Part shown: positions 9,252-17,948 of the stretch, piece by piece | How the letters are laid out: the number at the start of each line of letters is the position of its first letter | Numbering within the stretch: position 1 is the stretch's first letter | Assembly (NCBI GenBank): GCA_963787645.1 | Contig: CAWBDS010000003.1 | Coordinates: 806,001 to 870,000, forward strand | Direction of reading: 5' to 3' | From: Palsa-504 sp963787645 | Lineage (GTDB): Bacteria > Actinomycetota > Actinomycetes > Streptosporangiales > Streptosporangiaceae | DNA length: 64,000 nucleotides | The notes under the pieces: generated by a model | Told to the model about the DNA's origin: nothing | The model's database searches: none | Seen by the model: only the letters and a program-made list of their open reading frames with translations | Translations under genes and position numbers: made by a program

Positions 9252-10205
9252 TCAGCCGTTGCGGAGCCGGGGCAGGATCTGCCCGGCATAGAACTCGAAG
9301 AAGCCCTCGGTCTCCCCGCCCACCTGGCCGACGTACACCTCGTCGAAGCCGGCCTCGGTGTAGGCGCGCACCCCGGCCAGGTGAGAGTCCGGGTCGGGTC
9401 CGCACGGGGCGGCGATCATCTCTTCCGAGACGAGCTCGCTGACCTGGGCGAAGTGCCGGGGCAACGGCAGTAGCTGCATGGTCTCACCGGGTATCGCGTC
9501 GGTCGGCCATAGCCGGTGCATGGTCTTGCGGGCCTGGCCTTCGTCCGCGCCCCAGCAGACCTTCAGGCCGCCCTGGACCGGCCGGTCCCCGCCGCCGGCC
9601 TCGCGGTACAGGCGGACGAAGTCCCGGTTCGGCTGGACGCACATGTACCCGTCCGCGATGCGCGCGGCGACATGAATGGCCTTGTCGCCGAACCCCGACA
9701 TGTAGATCGGCGGCGGCTGATCCGGTACCGAATACAGGCGCGCGGTGTCGACCGTGTAATGCCGCCCGGTGTGGGTGATGAGGCTGCCGCCCAGCAGCTG
9801 CCTGATCACGTAGACCGCTTCTTCGAGCATCTCCAGCCGCTCCTCGGCCGACGGCCAGCGGTCCCCCAGGACGTGCTCGTTGAGCGCCTCCCCGGTACCG
9901 ACGCCCAGGGTGAACCGGTTGCCGGTGAGCAGCGCCGAGGTCGCCGCGGCCTGGGCCACGATGGCCGGATGCTGACGCTGCAGCGGACAGGTCACCGCCG
10001 TGGTCACCGGCAGGGACGTGACTTGGGATATCGCGCCGATCAGGGACCACACGAACCCGGCCTGGCCCTGCTCGTCCAGCCACGGGTGAAAGTGGTCGGA
10101 GATCCACAGGCTGTCGAAGCCGGCTTGTTCGGCCATCCGGGCCTGGCGGATCAGATCGTCCGGCCCGTACTCCTCGCAGGACAGGAAGTAGCCGTAGCGG
10201 GTCAT
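9252..10205 (-). CDS. F420-dependent LLM-class oxidoreductase (Fgd-like)
   Basis: A 317-residue luciferase-like TIM barrel close to F420-dependent glucose-6-phosphate dehydrogenase-like proteins. The motif WISDHFHPWLDEQGQAGF contains the Asp-His pair and Trp that bind F420 and catalyse hydride transfer in Fgd. The phosphate-binding region TLGVGTGEALNEHVLG is also present. ATG 10205 is preceded by GGGAG about ten bases upstream. Single gene. It shows that the host uses cofactor F420; whether the substrate is a sugar phosphate or another alcohol cannot be told. Confidence 0.85.
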   Translation of the reverse strand: MTRYGYFLSCEEYGPDDLIRQARMAEQAGFDSLWISDHFHPWLDEQGQAGFVWSLIGAISQVTSLPVTTAVTCPLQRQHPAIVAQAAATSALLTGNRFTLGVGTGEALNEHVLGDRWPSAEERLEMLEEAVYVIRQLLGGSLITHTGRHYTVDTARLYSVPDQPPPIYMSGFGDKAIHVAARIADGYMCVQPNRDFVRLYREAGGGDRPVQGGLKVCWGADEGQARKTMHRLWPTDAIPGETMQLLPLPRHFAQVSELVSEEMIAAPCGPDPDSHLAGVRAYTEAGFDEVYVGQVGGETEGFFEFYAGQILPRLRNG

Positions 10206-10295
10206 GAGGTGCGCTCCCTTCGGTCGGATAGGCAGGCCCGCTACCCGGCGGGCGGCCGGCTACTCGGCCGCGGACGGCAATAGTTCGCTGAGCCG

Positions 10296-10766
10296 TCAGG
10301 CGGGGCGGAAACCCTGGGCGCGGCGCAGGTGGAAGGTGACCGTGGCCCGGGTACCCCGAGCACCCGACCAGACCCGCATCCGGTCGGCGACCTGCTGCAC
10401 CACCCACAGGCCATGGCCCGGCTTGCGCGGCCACGAGGTCGCCGGGGTCAAAGCCGCCGCCAGGTGCCGCTCCTGGGGATCACCATCGTCGACCTGACCG
10501 TGCAGCGCGCCGCCGAGCTTCCACATCCGCAGCCGACCGGCCCCGGCGCCGTGGTGCACCGCGTTGGCGGCCAGCTCGTGAACAGCCAGGACAACGTCCT
10601 GAACGCGGGTTTCGGACAACCCGGCCCGCGCGGCATACGCTCGCACCGCCGCTCGCACCCGGTCGAGGGTGCCAGAGTCGAAGGCCAGATCGAGGATGGA
10701 CGCGCCGTTACCGTCCGGTCCGTTCGGTCCATTCTGGAGCCGCCCAGGGCGGTGGTCATCGGCCAT
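10296..10766 (-). CDS. RsbW-like anti-sigma histidine-kinase-type ATPase
   Basis: A 156-residue GHKL-fold protein with N box VLAVHELAANAVHHG and G-box region RKPGHGLWVVQQVADR, typical of actinobacterial RsbW/SpoIIAB-like kinases that phosphorylate STAS antagonists or bind sigma factors. GGAGG lies eight bases before ATG 10766. It stands alone; the nearest STAS protein is at 16926-17264, so pairing with it is only a possibility. Confidence 0.8.
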   Translation of the reverse strand: MADDHRPGRLQNGPNGPDGNGASILDLAFDSGTLDRVRAAVRAYAARAGLSETRVQDVVLAVHELAANAVHHGAGAGRLRMWKLGGALHGQVDDGDPQERHLAAALTPATSWPRKPGHGLWVVQQVADRMRVWSGARGTRATVTFHLRRAQGFRPA

Positions 10767-10890
10767 GCGATCGGCCTCCTCACCGGCTCTGGTCCTTCTG
10801 TATTCGACACAACACGGCTACCAGCGCAGGCGGAGCGCAAACGACAATGGCTCCAGTATCAGTACTGAGTCGCGATAATCACTGGCTCGG

Positions 10891-11412
10891 TTACTCCCCG
10901 GTGGTGCCGTCGATCAGCTCCCGGGCCACGTCCAGGTGCCCGGCGTGGCGGGCGTACTCCTGCAGGACGTAGGTCAGAATCCAGCCCAGGGTGGGCCGGG
11001 GCCGCGGGTCGCTGTCGCTGATCAGCCCGCCGGTCGCGCTGAGGCTGGCCAGGTCGGCATCGGTCACGATGGCCCGGGTCTGCTCGCCGGTGGCCAGCAG
11101 TGCGGCGATCAGGCCATCGGCGGTGTCGGCGGGCCCGGCGTGCCAGCCCCCGTCCGGGTCCTGGTCGCCGCGCGGATCGGGCAGTTGCTCCGCGCGGAAG
11201 CCCCAGCGCAGCCACCGTCGCTCCATGAACACCAGGTGCTTGAGCAGCTCTAGCGGTGTCCAGCCGGACGGCAGGCGGCTGGTCCGCAGCTCGGTGTCCG
11301 GGAGGCCCTCGATCTTGCGGATGATCACCGATCGGTAGTAGTCAAGGAAGCCCAGCAGCAGCTCTTTGGGGTCGCCGATCTGGCGAGCAGGCTTATGGAT
11401 AACGGTGGTCAT
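10891..11412 (-). CDS. DinB/DUF664-family protein
   Basis: A 173-residue four-helix-bundle protein of the DinB superfamily. Metal-ligand histidines are visible in LLKHLVFMERRWLRWGF and EYARHAGHLDVARELIDG. Members are often thiol-dependent (mycothiol/bacillithiol) transferases or stress proteins; the activity here is not known. ATG 11412 has GGGAGA upstream. Monocistronic by spacing. Confidence 0.8.
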   Translation of the reverse strand: MTTVIHKPARQIGDPKELLLGFLDYYRSVIIRKIEGLPDTELRTSRLPSGWTPLELLKHLVFMERRWLRWGFRAEQLPDPRGDQDPDGGWHAGPADTADGLIAALLATGEQTRAIVTDADLASLSATGGLISDSDPRPRPTLGWILTYVLQEYARHAGHLDVARELIDGTTGE

Positions 11413-11479
11413 GCGCTCTCCCTCGGCCGCAGCGGTGACATCCTCGAGCCTGGCACGGATGCCAGCGGTCGTGGGCTCG

Positions 11480-11938
11480 TTATTGCTGCGGGTGCTTGCG
11501 CATGGCGCAGGTCACGTTGATGGCGCCGACGATGACCCAGACCAGGCCCATGAGCATGATGGCGGCGACGCCCGGAGATCCCCTGAGCACGATTGCGGTC
11601 ACCGCCAGGGCGACCATCATGGACCCGAAGGCCAGCACGACGGCCTGCCGGGCGGCATAGTCGGCCCGATCGGCCCGCGCCGCCCGGCGTTCGGCCCGCA
11701 TCATGCGCTTGGCCCGGCGGCGCTGATGCCGGCACCCCGCGTACCGGTCCAGCTGGAGCAGCAGGCGACTGTCCACTTCCGCGGTGACCCGGTTGTCGAT
11801 CTGGGCCGCGACCCGCTTGTCGATCTCCGTGCCGATGCGCTCCACCAGCCCTTCGGCCAGGGCCTGGTCATATCCGGGGCCGAGGTCCTGCAAGGCGGCC
11901 ACCGACGCGGCGATCTCAGCTTGGCTTTCCGTGGCCAT
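11480..11938 (-). CDS. Uncharacterised membrane protein with helical N-terminal domain
   Basis: A 152-residue protein. Residues 1-65 are an amphipathic charged helix (ERIGTEIDKRVAAQIDNRVT has heptad spacing), followed by an Arg-rich stretch with one Cys (YAGCRHQRRRAKRMMRAERR) and two hydrophobic C-terminal segments. Two membrane passes with a cytoplasmic coiled-coil-like domain are likely. GGAGGG precedes ATG 11938. I know no function. Confidence 0.6.
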   Translation of the reverse strand: MATESQAEIAASVAALQDLGPGYDQALAEGLVERIGTEIDKRVAAQIDNRVTAEVDSRLLLQLDRYAGCRHQRRRAKRMMRAERRAARADRADYAARQAVVLAFGSMMVALAVTAIVLRGSPGVAAIMLMGLVWVIVGAINVTCAMRKHPQQ

Positions 11939-12275
11939 CTTTGCCCTCCGAACGTTCCGTCAGCCTCTGCGGAAACGCTACGGACCGGGGCTGGCCAGCG
12001 GAATCCGGCTAGTACCCGGCCGTGTCCTGGGGATTTCCCCACCCTGGCCGTCCCGTCCCTGGAGCGAACCGGCGGCTGCCCTCAGCAACCTGGCACAGCC
12101 CGTGTGACCGGCCGATGAAAGGACCTCATCTAGCTCGGTATGCACCGATATCACGTTGGCCACTTCCGCTGACCGGTGACCAGTAACAGATTTTCCAGGA
12201 AATTGCCGGTGCTACGCACAGGATGCTTCGGAAAGTCGTAGGTGAGGGGAATTATCGAACTAGAAAGCGAAGTTT
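11939..12275. other. Intergenic region without a recognised gene
   Basis: About 340 bases between the divergent membrane-protein gene and the HNH remnant. It is less GC-rich toward 12180-12250 and holds a short palindrome (tttccaggaaa, about 12192-12202). I see no coding frame with plausible composition; promoters for both flanking genes probably lie here. Confidence 0.5.
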
Positions 12276-13787
12276 GTGCCAGTCAGGGACGGGGTGAGGG
12301 CCGGATGTGCGTGCCGGCCGGGCAGTGCGGCGGAGGCGGTGGGCATGGTCCTGACCGGGCTGCGGCACCTGGCGGGCCTGGACCCGGCGGTGCTGGCGGT
12401 CCAGGTGCAGGCGGAGTGCTTGCAGGCGCTGGAGCAGGGCGACGCGATCTCTACCGCGGCGCGGGCCCGGATCCTGGCCGCGTTCACCGCCGGGCAAGGG
12501 TACTCCGCGGACGCGGATTACAGCCCGGCCTCGTGGCTGATCCACCGGACCGGGTGACCAAGGCGGCCGCCTTGGGGCACCGGGCCTGGGCGCGCCGACG
12601 GACGCCCGCCCGCGGATCGTGGCGGCGCTGGCCGAGGGGACGGTGCTGACGGAGTCGATGGCCCGGGCGATCTGCCGGTGGACCGGCAAGCTCCCGGCCG
12701 AGTGCCGGGACGCGGCCGATGAGATCCTGGTCACCGCGGCGCGGGACCGGCAGGTGCGGGTGCAGACCACGTTCGCGGGGGCGGGGGTGATCTCGGGGGA
12801 CCTGACCCCGGAGTGCGCCGCGGTCGTCACCGCTGTCCTGGAGTCGCTGTCCGCCCCGGCCGGGGCGCAGGACACCCGGACCCGGGAGCAGCGCTACCAC
12901 GACGGGCTGCACGAGGCGATGCGGCGGCTGGCCGCCAGCGGGCTGCTGCCCGAGCGGGCCGGGCAGCCGGTCATTAGATGTGGGCGCACACCTCGCTGGC
13001 CGAGCTGCGCGCGATGGATGACGGCTCCCGGCTGGAGGCGGAGTGGACCACCCAGGTCCGGGTCCGGTGGGCCGCGCACCGCGCGCAGGCAGCCCAGGGC
13101 AGCGGCAGTGACGGCGGGGCGTGGCTGGACCGGGACGCCGCCGCCGCGGCGGCGTGTGACGCGACGGTGATCCCGTTCGTCACCGGGGACGTGAACCTCG
13201 CGGTGCTCGATGACCTGGTGGGCTTGTGCCTGCAGCTGGCCGGGCACGGGCCGCGCCGCGCGGACCAGCCCGGGCCGGAATGGGCCCCGGAACCGGTCCC
13301 GGCACCGGATGGCGGCCCGGTGGGGCTGGCGGTGCTGTCGGGGATGTCGCGGGAGGCGATCCGGCAGGCGATCATCGGCACGGCCGCCGACCTGATGTCC
13401 GGGCCGGGCGGGCTGGCATCGTTCTTGCGGACCCGGCAGCTCGGTGCCCGGCTGCGCGGGCCGTCGCTGCCGCTGGACATCGGCTACGCCGACACCATCC
13501 CGGCCGCGATCCGCAACGCCGTCATCCTGCGGGACAAGAAATGCCGGTGGGCCAGCGGCTGCCACCAGCCCGCCGCGGCCTGCCAGGTCCACCACGTCAA
13601 GCACAAAGCCCACGGCGGCAAGACCAGCACCACAAACTGCGTCCTGCTGTGCAGCTTCCACCACCAGGTCGTGATTCACCGGTGGGGCTGGACGCTGGTC
13701 CTGAACCCCGACGGCACCACCACCGCGTGGAACCCCGACCGCACCAAGGTACTGCACAGCCACGGGCCCCCGGCCCGGGCTGGGTAG
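12276..13787 (+). pseudogene. DUF222/13E12-type HNH endonuclease, degenerate
   Basis: Remnant of a widespread actinobacterial DUF222-HNH gene. The DUF222 part begins at GTG 12276 (MPVRDGVRAGCACRPGSAAE). The HNH nuclease ends the gene: ILRDKKCRWASGCHQPAAAC then VHHVKHKAHGGKTST and LLCSFHHQVVIH, with catalytic and zinc residues kept. Three single-base shifts break it, near 12554 (after LIHRTG), 12600-12615 and about 12972 (GQPVI/MWAHTS). A stretch of several tens of residues that relatives carry between DEILVTAA and VQTTF is also missing. Such genes are mobile and often multicopy. Multiple lesions argue for a real pseudogene rather than one read error. Confidence 0.8.
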
Positions 13788-13789
13788 AG

Positions 13790-13927
13790 TCCGGCGGCGG
13801 GCGGCCAGCGGGGCCAGGAACGCCGCGCCCAGCAGGGTCCGGCCGAACACGACCGTGGCCAGCCGCGAACCGAGCTGCCCCAGATGGCCGACATCGCGGC
13901 GAACAGGAGCAGCGACTTGCGGGTCAC
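13790..13927 (-). pseudogene. 5' stub of an EamA/DMT transporter
   Basis: Starting at GTG 13927, MTRKSLLLFAAMSAIWGSS is the standard first helix of EamA-family transporters. A second frame then gives ATVVFGRTLLGAAFLAPLAA, the family's second helix. About 15 residues between them are missing and the frame changes. The remainder is absent; the sequence runs into the 3' end of the HNH remnant. It is a truncated relic, probably left by rearrangement around the HNH gene. Confidence 0.65.
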
Positions 13928-13942
13928 GCCCTGGTGAGTCGG

Positions 13943-14263
13943 CTACAGGTCCATCGGGCTGTGGCCGCGGAGGCGGCCGGTGTGGGCGGCCTGGTCGTCC
14001 CGGTGGGCGCGCACGGCTGCGTCCTGTTCCTCGATCGGGGGCGGGGTTCCGCCGCCTTGGGGCACCGGGGCGTCGCGGGTGGGCATGACGCTCCGGCCGC
14101 CGCCGACGTGCGTTCCGCCGTGGACGAGGCCGTGCTGCTGGTCCTGCTGGGGATGCTTGAAGTGAGGGCGGCGGGCCGCGCGGCCGATCGCAATGAGCCA
14201 GACGGTCAGGCCCAGGGCCGCGACCACGACGATGATCACGATTCCGACGGTCGAACCTGACAT
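13943..14263 (-). CDS. Small single-pass membrane protein with His/Gln/Gly-rich tail
   Basis: A 106-residue protein. One hydrophobic helix (residues 5-27) is followed by a basic stop (GRAARR) and a soluble tail rich in His, Gln and Gly. GAGGAGG five bases before ATG 14263 strongly supports the start. The 3' end lies 16 bases before the EamA stub. I do not recognise the family. The left end of the insertion sequence is 85 bases upstream and may have altered its promoter. Confidence 0.6.
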   Translation of the reverse strand: MSGSTVGIVIIVVVAALGLTVWLIAIGRAARRPHFKHPQQDQQHGLVHGGTHVGGGRSVMPTRDAPVPQGGGTPPPIEEQDAAVRAHRDDQAAHTGRLRGHSPMDL

Positions 14264-14343
14264 GTGAACCTCCTCGTGTCGATTACTGAGCCCTACCCAG
14301 GACGACAGCGATAAGCACGAACGACACGAATAAGCGGCCGTCC

Positions 14344-14348
14344 CTCAG
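14344..14348. repeat. Target-site duplication, left copy
   Basis: CTCAG immediately outside the left inverted repeat; the same five bases occur at 15968-15972, immediately outside the right repeat. Confidence 0.85.
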
Positions 14349-14362
14349 CTTGTTATTTAACC
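14349..14362 (+). repeat. Left terminal inverted repeat
   Basis: cttgttatttaacc; an exact reverse complement of 15954-15967. Confidence 0.88.
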
Positions 14363-14498
14363 TCTGCTGTCCTTGTCGCCATGTTCTGTCGTTGTTGTCC
14401 GGTGTGTCGCAGTGGTAGCAGACGGCCACCGCGTCATCATCGTCGGGTTCCTCTCACAGAACTTGGCGATGACGATGGCGGTGGCCGTGGCTTTCAGT

Positions 14499-15906
14499 AT
14501 GGCGTGGGCTGATGGTGGCGATGCTGGGGATGGCGCAGATCAGGCGCGGGGGCTGCTGGCTGGGTTCCGCCGGGAGCTGTACTGGTGCCTGGGCAGGCGG
14601 CGGGATGCCCTGTTCGAGGTGTGCGATGCTCTGCTGTGCGGGCAGTATCGGGTGCACATGCTGGCGGAGTTGTCGCTGGAGCCGGAGTGCCGCCGTGGCC
14701 ATGGCTCGGTGTACGACGCGCTGAACTGCGGGGAAATCCGGATCGGGGCGGCTGTGCCGGGCGCTGGCGGGCCTGCCGCTGCCGGCCTGGCCTGATGGGC
14801 GGATCCGGCTGGCGGTGGATGTCAGTAACTGGCTGCGGCCGGACGCGGAGACCAGCCCGGAGCGGCTGTTCTGTCACTGCTACGCGCGGGGCAAGGGGAA
14901 CGCGCAGCTGATTCCCGGGTGGCCGTACTCTGTGGTGGCGGCGCTGGAGCGGGGCCGTACTTCCTGGACGCTGCCGCTGGATGCGGTCCGGCTGGGGCCG
15001 GCCGATGACGTGACCGCGGTGACCGCCGCGCAGGTCCGCGAGGTCGTGCTGCGCCTGATCGAGGCCGGGCACTGGCGCGAGGGCGACCCGGACATCCTGG
15101 CCGTCTTGGACTCCGGTTATGACCTGACCCGGCTGGCCTGGCTGCTGGCCGATCTCCCGGTGGAGGTCACGGGCAGGCTGCGCAGCGACCGGGTCATGTA
15201 CTTGCCTGCTCCGCCGCGTCCGGCCCGCCCGGCCGGCACGGGAGGGCGGCCGCCCCGGCACGGTGCCGTGCTCAAGCTCGCAGACCCGGCGACCTGGCCC
15301 GTCCCGGCGGTGACCACCATCACCACGACCACCCGGTACGGCACCGCGACCGCCATGGCCTGGGGCCGGCTGCACCAGCGGCTGGCCGCCCGCGCCGGAT
15401 GGGAGGACCACCACGGCGAGCTGCCGGTCATCGAGGGCACCCTTATCCGGCTCCAGGTTGATCACCTGCCTGGCCAGCGCGACGCCGAACCGCTATGGCT
15501 GTGGTCCTCCCGCGCCGGCACCTCAGCGCAGGAGGTCGACCGGACCTGGCAGGCGTTCTTGCGGCGATTTGATCTTGAGCACACGTTCCGTTTCCTCAAG
15601 CAGGTTCTCGGCTGGACCCGGCCTAAGCTTCGTGACCCGGCCGCCGCCGACCGCTGGACCTGGCTGATCATCGCCTGCTGCGCCCAGCTCTACCTCGCCC
15701 GCCCCCTGGCCGCCGACATCCGGCTGCCCTGGCAGCGGCCCTGCCCGCCCGGCCGCCTGACCCCTGCCCGGGTCCGCCGGGGGTTCCGGAACATCCGCCA
15801 GATACTGCCCGGCCTGGCCAGCGCGCCGAAACCCGGCAAACCCGGCCCCGGCCGGGCCGCCCGGATCGGCGAACCGGCACCCGGCCACCCGCCACGACGT
15901 GGGTAA
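14499..15906 (+). CDS. Transposase with one internal frameshift
   Basis: DDE-type transposase of about 468 residues if repaired. The N-terminal part (MAWADGGDAGDGADQARGLL, then FRRELYWCLGRRRDALFEV) is read from ATG 14499. The rest (LAVDVSNWLRPDAETSPERL, then FCHCYARGKGNAQLIPGW, VLDSGYDLTRLAWLLADLPV and RTWQAFLRRFDLEHTFRFLK) carries the acidic residues expected of the catalytic core, for example DVS, DSGYD and LEHTFRF. The frames join at the G run 14744-14747: removing one G gives EIRIGRLCRALAGLPLPAWP. This may be read error, inactivation or, less likely, programmed slippage. Confidence 0.82.
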
Positions 15907-15953
15907 GACCGTCAAGCGAGACCAGCCCAAGAAGAAAAGCCCGCAGGCAGAAG

Positions 15954-15967
15954 GGTTAAATAACAAG
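15954..15967 (-). repeat. Right terminal inverted repeat
   Basis: ggttaaataacaag, an exact reverse complement of the left end; the duplicated target CTCAG follows at 15968-15972. Confidence 0.88.
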
Positions 15968-15972
15968 CTCAG
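15968..15972. repeat. Target-site duplication, right copy
   Basis: CTCAG, identical to 14344-14348. Confidence 0.85.
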
Positions 15973-15987
15973 GCCGGGCAGCTGACG

Positions 15988-16359
15988 CTAACGCAGGACC
16001 AGGGCGAAGGCGCCGCCCAGGCAGGCCAGGGCGGCGTTCGGCTGGTAGCGGCCCAGCAGGGGCAGGCGACGCCAGTACAGGGCGATGAAGGCCAGCAGCA
16101 GGGCGCCGAGGACCGCGGCCAGGGCCCGGACCCAGACCAGGCCGCTGCCGAACATCAGCAGGGCCAGCAGCACGGCCAGCTCGAACAGGCCGGACCGCTG
16201 GAAGGCCTGGGCCAGCAGCGCGAGCACCATGACCACGACCGCGGTGATGAACTCATAGCCCACGACCGCCGCGGGCAGATCGTCGCGGGCCATAACCAGG
16301 CCAGCCGGGATCAGGCAGATCAGCATGGCGACCGCGGCCGCGGTGAAGGCCAGGTTCAT
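15988..16359 (-). CDS. MrpF-like subunit of a cation/proton antiporter
   Basis: A 123-residue membrane protein. Residues 1-85 match the MrpF/PhaF pattern: three helices, an ICLIPAGLVMARDDLPAAVV turn after the first and FELAVLLALLMFGSGLVWVR at the end. About 35 extra residues follow, including another hydrophobic segment not usual in MrpF. It lies 38 bases after mrpE. Mrp antiporters need six or seven subunits; only E and F are here, and the IS starts 20 bases beyond its stop, so function alone is doubtful. Confidence 0.62.
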   Translation of the reverse strand: MNLAFTAAAVAMLICLIPAGLVMARDDLPAAVVGYEFITAVVVMVLALLAQAFQRSGLFELAVLLALLMFGSGLVWVRALAAVLGALLLAFIALYWRRLPLLGRYQPNAALACLGGAFALVLR

Positions 16360-16397
16360 CTCAGTGTTCCCTCTCCGGCCTCCCCCTTGGCGACCAG

Positions 16398-16790
16398 CTA
16401 ATGCAGGACCATGGTGTGGGTGTCGCGGTCCAGGCCGAGCGCGAACGCGTTGGGCGCCACGCTGCGGGCGCCGATGAGCGGCACCCGGCGGGTGACGCCG
16501 GCCGGGTCGTCGTCACCGACCGGACCGGCTCGGACACGAACGCGCTTTTCCGGCTGCTCGCCGCGGGTCAGCCGGCGCCACAGCGCGGCGTACACGGTCC
16601 CCGTGTCCCGGGCCACCTGCCCGGCCAGGTCGCCCGGGACCAGCCAGCGGGCCCGCATCCAGAACCGGACCGCGGCCTGATAGGTGGTCAGCTCGGCGCC
16701 CAGGGCCCTGAGCGCGGCGGCGCCCGCCCCGGCCAGCAGCTCATCGGTAGCCAGCGAGTCGTCCAGCATGACCCACAGCGCCATGAGCAC
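16398..16790 (-). CDS. MrpE-like subunit of a cation/proton antiporter
   Basis: A 130-residue protein resembling MrpE: an N-terminal hydrophobic stretch (VLMALWVMLDDSLATDELL), an amphipathic middle (YQAAVRFWMRARWLVPGDLA) and a C-terminal soluble part ending DRDTHTMVLH. GTG 16790 is the first usable start, but in-frame codons upstream (RHLAGLG) also fit the family, so the true start may be lost or shifted. It is paired with the MrpF-like gene. Subunits A, B, C, D and G are missing from the window. Confidence 0.6.
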   Translation of the reverse strand: MLMALWVMLDDSLATDELLAGAGAAALRALGAELTTYQAAVRFWMRARWLVPGDLAGQVARDTGTVYAALWRRLTRGEQPEKRVRVRAGPVGDDDPAGVTRRVPLIGARSVAPNAFALGLDRDTHTMVLH

Positions 16791-16819
16791 CCCCAGACCA
16801 GCCAGGTGCCGAACCGGGC

Positions 16820-16896
16820 GGCAGTCGGACGGTGAAACTTCCGCTCGCGCGGCTCACCAGCGAGCGGACCCAGATCTGGCGTGTCGTCCGACTGCC
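16820..16896. repeat. Nested inverted repeats upstream of mrpE and downstream of STAS
   Basis: Outer arms 16820-16830 and 16886-16896 (ggcagtcggac and its complement, perfect 11 bp) enclose inner arms 16841-16848 and 16860-16867 (ccgctcgc, perfect 8 bp). The block lies between the STAS stop and the MrpE start on the same strand, so a terminator or leader structure is plausible. Confidence 0.5.
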
Positions 16897-16925
16897 CCGG
16901 CCCACGGCGGGCAAACTCCCGCAGG

Positions 16926-17264
16926 TCAGTTGAGGGCGTCCTCCAGGCTGGTGTAGATGCCGATCACCTGGTCCACGCCGGTCAGCGCGACCACGCGGGC
17001 GACGGCCTCGCCGGTCACCACCAGCCGCACCTCGCCGCCGTCGGCCCGGGCCTGGCGGGCCGCCGCGACCAGGGCGTTGAGCCCGGCCGAGTCGCAGAAC
17101 CGGGTCTGGGACATGTCGACCACGACTATGGCCTGCCCGGGCTCCGCCGCCTGGAGCAGGGCGGCCCGCAGCACCGCGGCGTTGGCGATGTCGACCTCCG
17201 CGGGCGCGGTCACCACCGGAACCCCCTCGACCACTTGGACCGGGAAGCTAACCTCCGGCACCAC
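16926..17264 (-). CDS. STAS-domain anti-sigma factor antagonist
   Basis: A 112-residue SpoIIAA/RsbV-like protein. The phosphorylatable Ser lies in RFCDSAGLNALVAAARQA, preceded by the VVVDMSQT strand. GGAGG is five bases before GTG 17264. Such proteins sequester RsbW-type kinases when unphosphorylated. A candidate partner is the kinase at 10296-10766, but they are 6 kb apart. Confidence 0.85.
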   Translation of the reverse strand: MVPEVSFPVQVVEGVPVVTAPAEVDIANAAVLRAALLQAAEPGQAIVVVDMSQTRFCDSAGLNALVAAARQARADGGEVRLVVTGEAVARVVALTGVDQVIGIYTSLEDALN

Positions 17265-17522
17265 GCGTACCTCCTAGGACCGACAACCGGGCGTCGTACT
17301 CCTCGGTATACCTGCCCGCCGGGCCACATGCCCACGATTGCGCTCAAACCGGCGCGCTGCCCTCACGCCGTCCCGGTCGGCGATCAGCGCCAATTCGCGC
17401 ACGACAGGGGGACCGAACGAGCCGGCATCACCGGCTTCCGTCCGGAACGAGCGAGCCGAATTCGTGACGTGCACCACAGTCACTTAGCGTTTCGGCGTGT
17501 CTTTCCCGGGCAGTTGGGCGCC

Positions 17523-17843
17523 GTGAGCCTGCCAGTTTTTCAGCAGCGGATGCTGGAGCAGATCGAGACCGATCTGGAGGGTTCGGAACCCCGGCTCCGG
17601 TCGATGTTCGCGATCTTCGCCCGGCTGAACCGGGACGAGGGCGTGCCGCGCATCGAGTCGCTGCGGGTGGAGCGAGGCCGGCTGCCGGCCAAGGTGCGCG
17701 CGGCCATTGCTATCCCGCTGCTGCTGGGCCTGGTGGCACTGTTCGTGTTCATGGCGGTCAGCAGCTCCGCGCCGGGCTGCCGGCCCGCGGCGGGGCCGAA
17801 CGGCGGGGTGGCCCGGGCCGTGAGCTGTCAGCCGCGGCGGTAG
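17523..17843 (+). CDS. DUF3040-family membrane protein
   Basis: A 106-residue protein. The N-terminal EQIETDLEGSEPRLRSMFA is the DUF3040 hallmark (short helix, then Asp-Pro/Glu-Pro-rich turn). One hydrophobic segment follows (AIAIPLLLGLVALFVFMAVS) with a short Arg-ending tail. DUF3040 proteins are common, uncharacterised actinobacterial membrane proteins. GTG 17523 is chosen by homology; no strong ribosome site is seen. Confidence 0.75.
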   Translation: MSLPVFQQRMLEQIETDLEGSEPRLRSMFAIFARLNRDEGVPRIESLRVERGRLPAKVRAAIAIPLLLGLVALFVFMAVSSSAPGCRPAAGPNGGVARAVSCQPRR

Positions 17844-17948
17844 CGCCCGGCGTCGGCAGGAGGAAATACCAGAGGGTCGTTCGTGGTTGCATAGGTGTGC
17901 ATCGATGCGGTCGCATCCAGCGGGCGCACCACCCACGAAGGAGATTAC

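Larger units (their letters stand above)
14349..15967 (+). mobile_element. Complete 1.62-kb insertion sequence
   Basis: Bounded by perfect 14-bp terminal inverted repeats (cttgttatttaacc at 14349-14362, its reverse complement at 15954-15967) and flanked by the 5-bp duplication CTCAG. The ends are AT-rich against a GC-rich host. The only gene is a transposase whose catalytic region lies in the C-terminal half. Intact ends and an exact duplication suggest a fairly recent insertion. It landed 20 bases beyond the stop of the mrpF-like gene. I did not match it to a named IS. Confidence 0.88.

Noticed and set aside
17274..17483. 69-codon minus-strand frame upstream of STAS
   Set aside because: No ribosome site, no recognisable features and poor composition.
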